Below are positions 63,284-64,000 of a stretch of 64,000 nucleotides of DNA, piece by piece. The notes under the pieces were generated by a model. The model had not been told where the DNA came from and made no database searches. It saw nothing but the letters and a program-made list of their open reading frames with translations. The DNA comes from Bradyrhizobium amphicarpaeae (lineage in GTDB: Bacteria > Pseudomonadota > Alphaproteobacteria > Rhizobiales > Xanthobacteraceae): the NCBI RefSeq assembly GCF_002266435.3, contig NZ_CP029426.2, positions 2,200,001-2,264,000 of the forward strand, read 5' to 3'. The position numbers were made by a program, and so were the translations under genes. Numbering within the stretch: position 1 is the first letter of the stretch; each line of letters begins with the position of its first letter.

Positions 63284-64000
63284 GTGGCTGAACTGAAGCC
63301 GCAGGGTGCGGTGTCCAAGATGCTGAACGCGGCCTGGATCCGGCCGTTCTTGTTCCTGGTCTTCATCGTGGTGGCCTGGGATCTAGCGATCCGGCTGTTC
63401 AAAATCCCCGCCTATCAGATCCCGTCGCCTCTCGATGTCGTCGCCGTGCTGCGCACCGACTGGCCGGAACTGCTGCGCCAGTCCTGGCCGACCACCTATG
63501 CGACCGTCTGTGGTTTTGCTCTGTCCGCGCTGTTCGGCATTCCCGTGGCCATGCTGATCGCGGGCTCGAAGACGGTTGAGAGCTACGTCTATCCACTGCT
63601 GGTGTTCTCGCAATCCGTGCCAAAGATCGCGATCGCGCCGCTGTTCGTGGTCTGGTTCGGCTTCGGCATCATTCCGAAAGTGATCTCGGCGTTCCTGCTC
63701 GGCTTCTTTCCCGTGGTGGTCTCGGCCGTGCAGGGCTTCAAATCTGTCGATCCTGACATGGTCGATCTCGCCCGCGCCATGCAGGGCAACAGGTTCCAGG
63801 TGTTTTGCGCGGTGAATCTGCCGCATGCGCTGCCCGCGATCTTCTCGGGTCTCAAAGTGTCGGTGACGCTTGCCGTGGTCGGCGCCGTCGTCGGCGAGTT
63901 CGTCGGGTCCAATTCCGGCATCGGCTACGTGATGCAGCGCTCGATCGGGACCTTCGACCTGCCGACGATGTTCGCAGCCCTGGTGATCCTCGCGCTGCTC
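63284..64000 (+). CDS. NitT/TauT-type ABC transporter permease, 3' end missing
   Basis: This frame starts with GTG at 63284 after GGGAGTGAG and stays open to the window end (239 codons), so the gene is cut by the edge. The first residues read MAELKPQGAVSKMLNAAWIR, then a membrane helix (FLFLVFIVVAWDLAIRLF). The segments LLVFSQSVPKIAIAPLFVVW and AMQGNRFQVFCAVNLPHALP (EAA-type loop) are characteristic of permeases for taurine, nitrate, sulfonate or pyrimidine-precursor-type importers. The TetR gene upstream may regulate it. The substrate is not determinable here. Confidence 0.9.
   Translation, partial: MAELKPQGAVSKMLNAAWIRPFLFLVFIVVAWDLAIRLFKIPAYQIPSPLDVVAVLRTDWPELLRQSWPTTYATVCGFALSALFGIPVAMLIAGSKTVESYVYPLLVFSQSVPKIAIAPLFVVWFGFGIIPKVISAFLLGFFPVVVSAVQGFKSVDPDMVDLARAMQGNRFQVFCAVNLPHALPAIFSGLKVSVTLAVVGAVVGEFVGSNSGIGYVMQRSIGTFDLPTMFAALVILALL

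Overview
This 64 kb window is a high-GC, gene-dense alphaproteobacterial chromosome segment. Gene content and the dispersed palindromic repeats point to Bradyrhizobium. The strongest single pointer is the order nrtABC - narK - bjgb - flp - nasC, the nitrate-assimilation and nitric-oxide-detoxification locus known from that genus. No tRNA, rRNA, CRISPR array, insertion sequence or phage gene was seen. Both edges cut a gene: a peptide-type ABC permease on the left and a NitT/TauT-type ABC permease on the right.

Layout. 1-2.5 kb: end of a Dpp/Opp-type ABC transporter operon. 2.6-6.2 kb: zinc alcohol dehydrogenase, an isopropylmalate/tartrate-type dehydrogenase, a small secreted protein and an enoyl-CoA hydratase. 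6.4-11.1 kb: an XRE + LysR regulator pair, a small hypothetical protein, a CcdA-type membrane protein and an HWE sensor kinase. 11.4-14.3 kb: first TRAP transporter. 14.4-18.6 kb: serine hydrolase, intradiol dioxygenase, and a LysR regulator divergent from an NmrA-like reductase. 18.7-31.3 kb: the nitrogen locus. On the minus strand it has a formate/nitrite channel followed by a fused PP2C phosphatase-Ser/Thr kinase. Divergent from these are nrtABC and narK-bjgb-flp-nasC. 31.4-36.5 kb: lactonase, aldo/keto reductase, EamA exporter, alcohol dehydrogenase and PPK2. 36.6-41.3 kb: an Lrp regulator divergent from a large orphan E1 dehydrogenase, then an aldehyde dehydrogenase. 41.5-45.3 kb: a lactonase and a uronate-dehydrogenase-like gene (divergent), a nitroreductase and an outer-membrane barrel. 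45.8-50.4 kb: LysR plus three aldo/keto reductases and a flavodoxin, two of them with Tat leaders. 50.6-56.4 kb: GntR, a sugar-acid dehydratase and a second TRAP transporter. 56.4-64 kb: histidine phosphatase, enoyl-CoA hydratase, FAD reductase, two PfkB kinases, a VOC protein, a TetR regulator and the start of an ABC permease.

How the genes work together. In the nitrogen locus, nitrate enters through NrtABC. NasC, with electrons from Flp, reduces it to nitrite. NarK and the formate/nitrite channel move nitrate or nitrite, and Bjgb deals with nitric oxide. Nitrite reductase is not in the window. All three transcription units of this locus have a sigma-54-type -24/-12 element. In each, a related stem-loop lies at the predicted first transcribed bases, with AnnGnn in the loop, the signature recognised by ANTAR antiterminators such as NasT. 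This coordinated leader architecture is the most interesting signal in the window. The rest is largely catabolic: sugar acids, uronates, aromatics and acyl-CoAs, each with its own transporter and local regulator.

Three binding-protein-dependent transporters (two TRAP, one nitrate ABC) each have a strong hairpin directly after the binding-protein gene, which suggests extra expression of that subunit. Several families of long inverted repeats fill the intergenic gaps.
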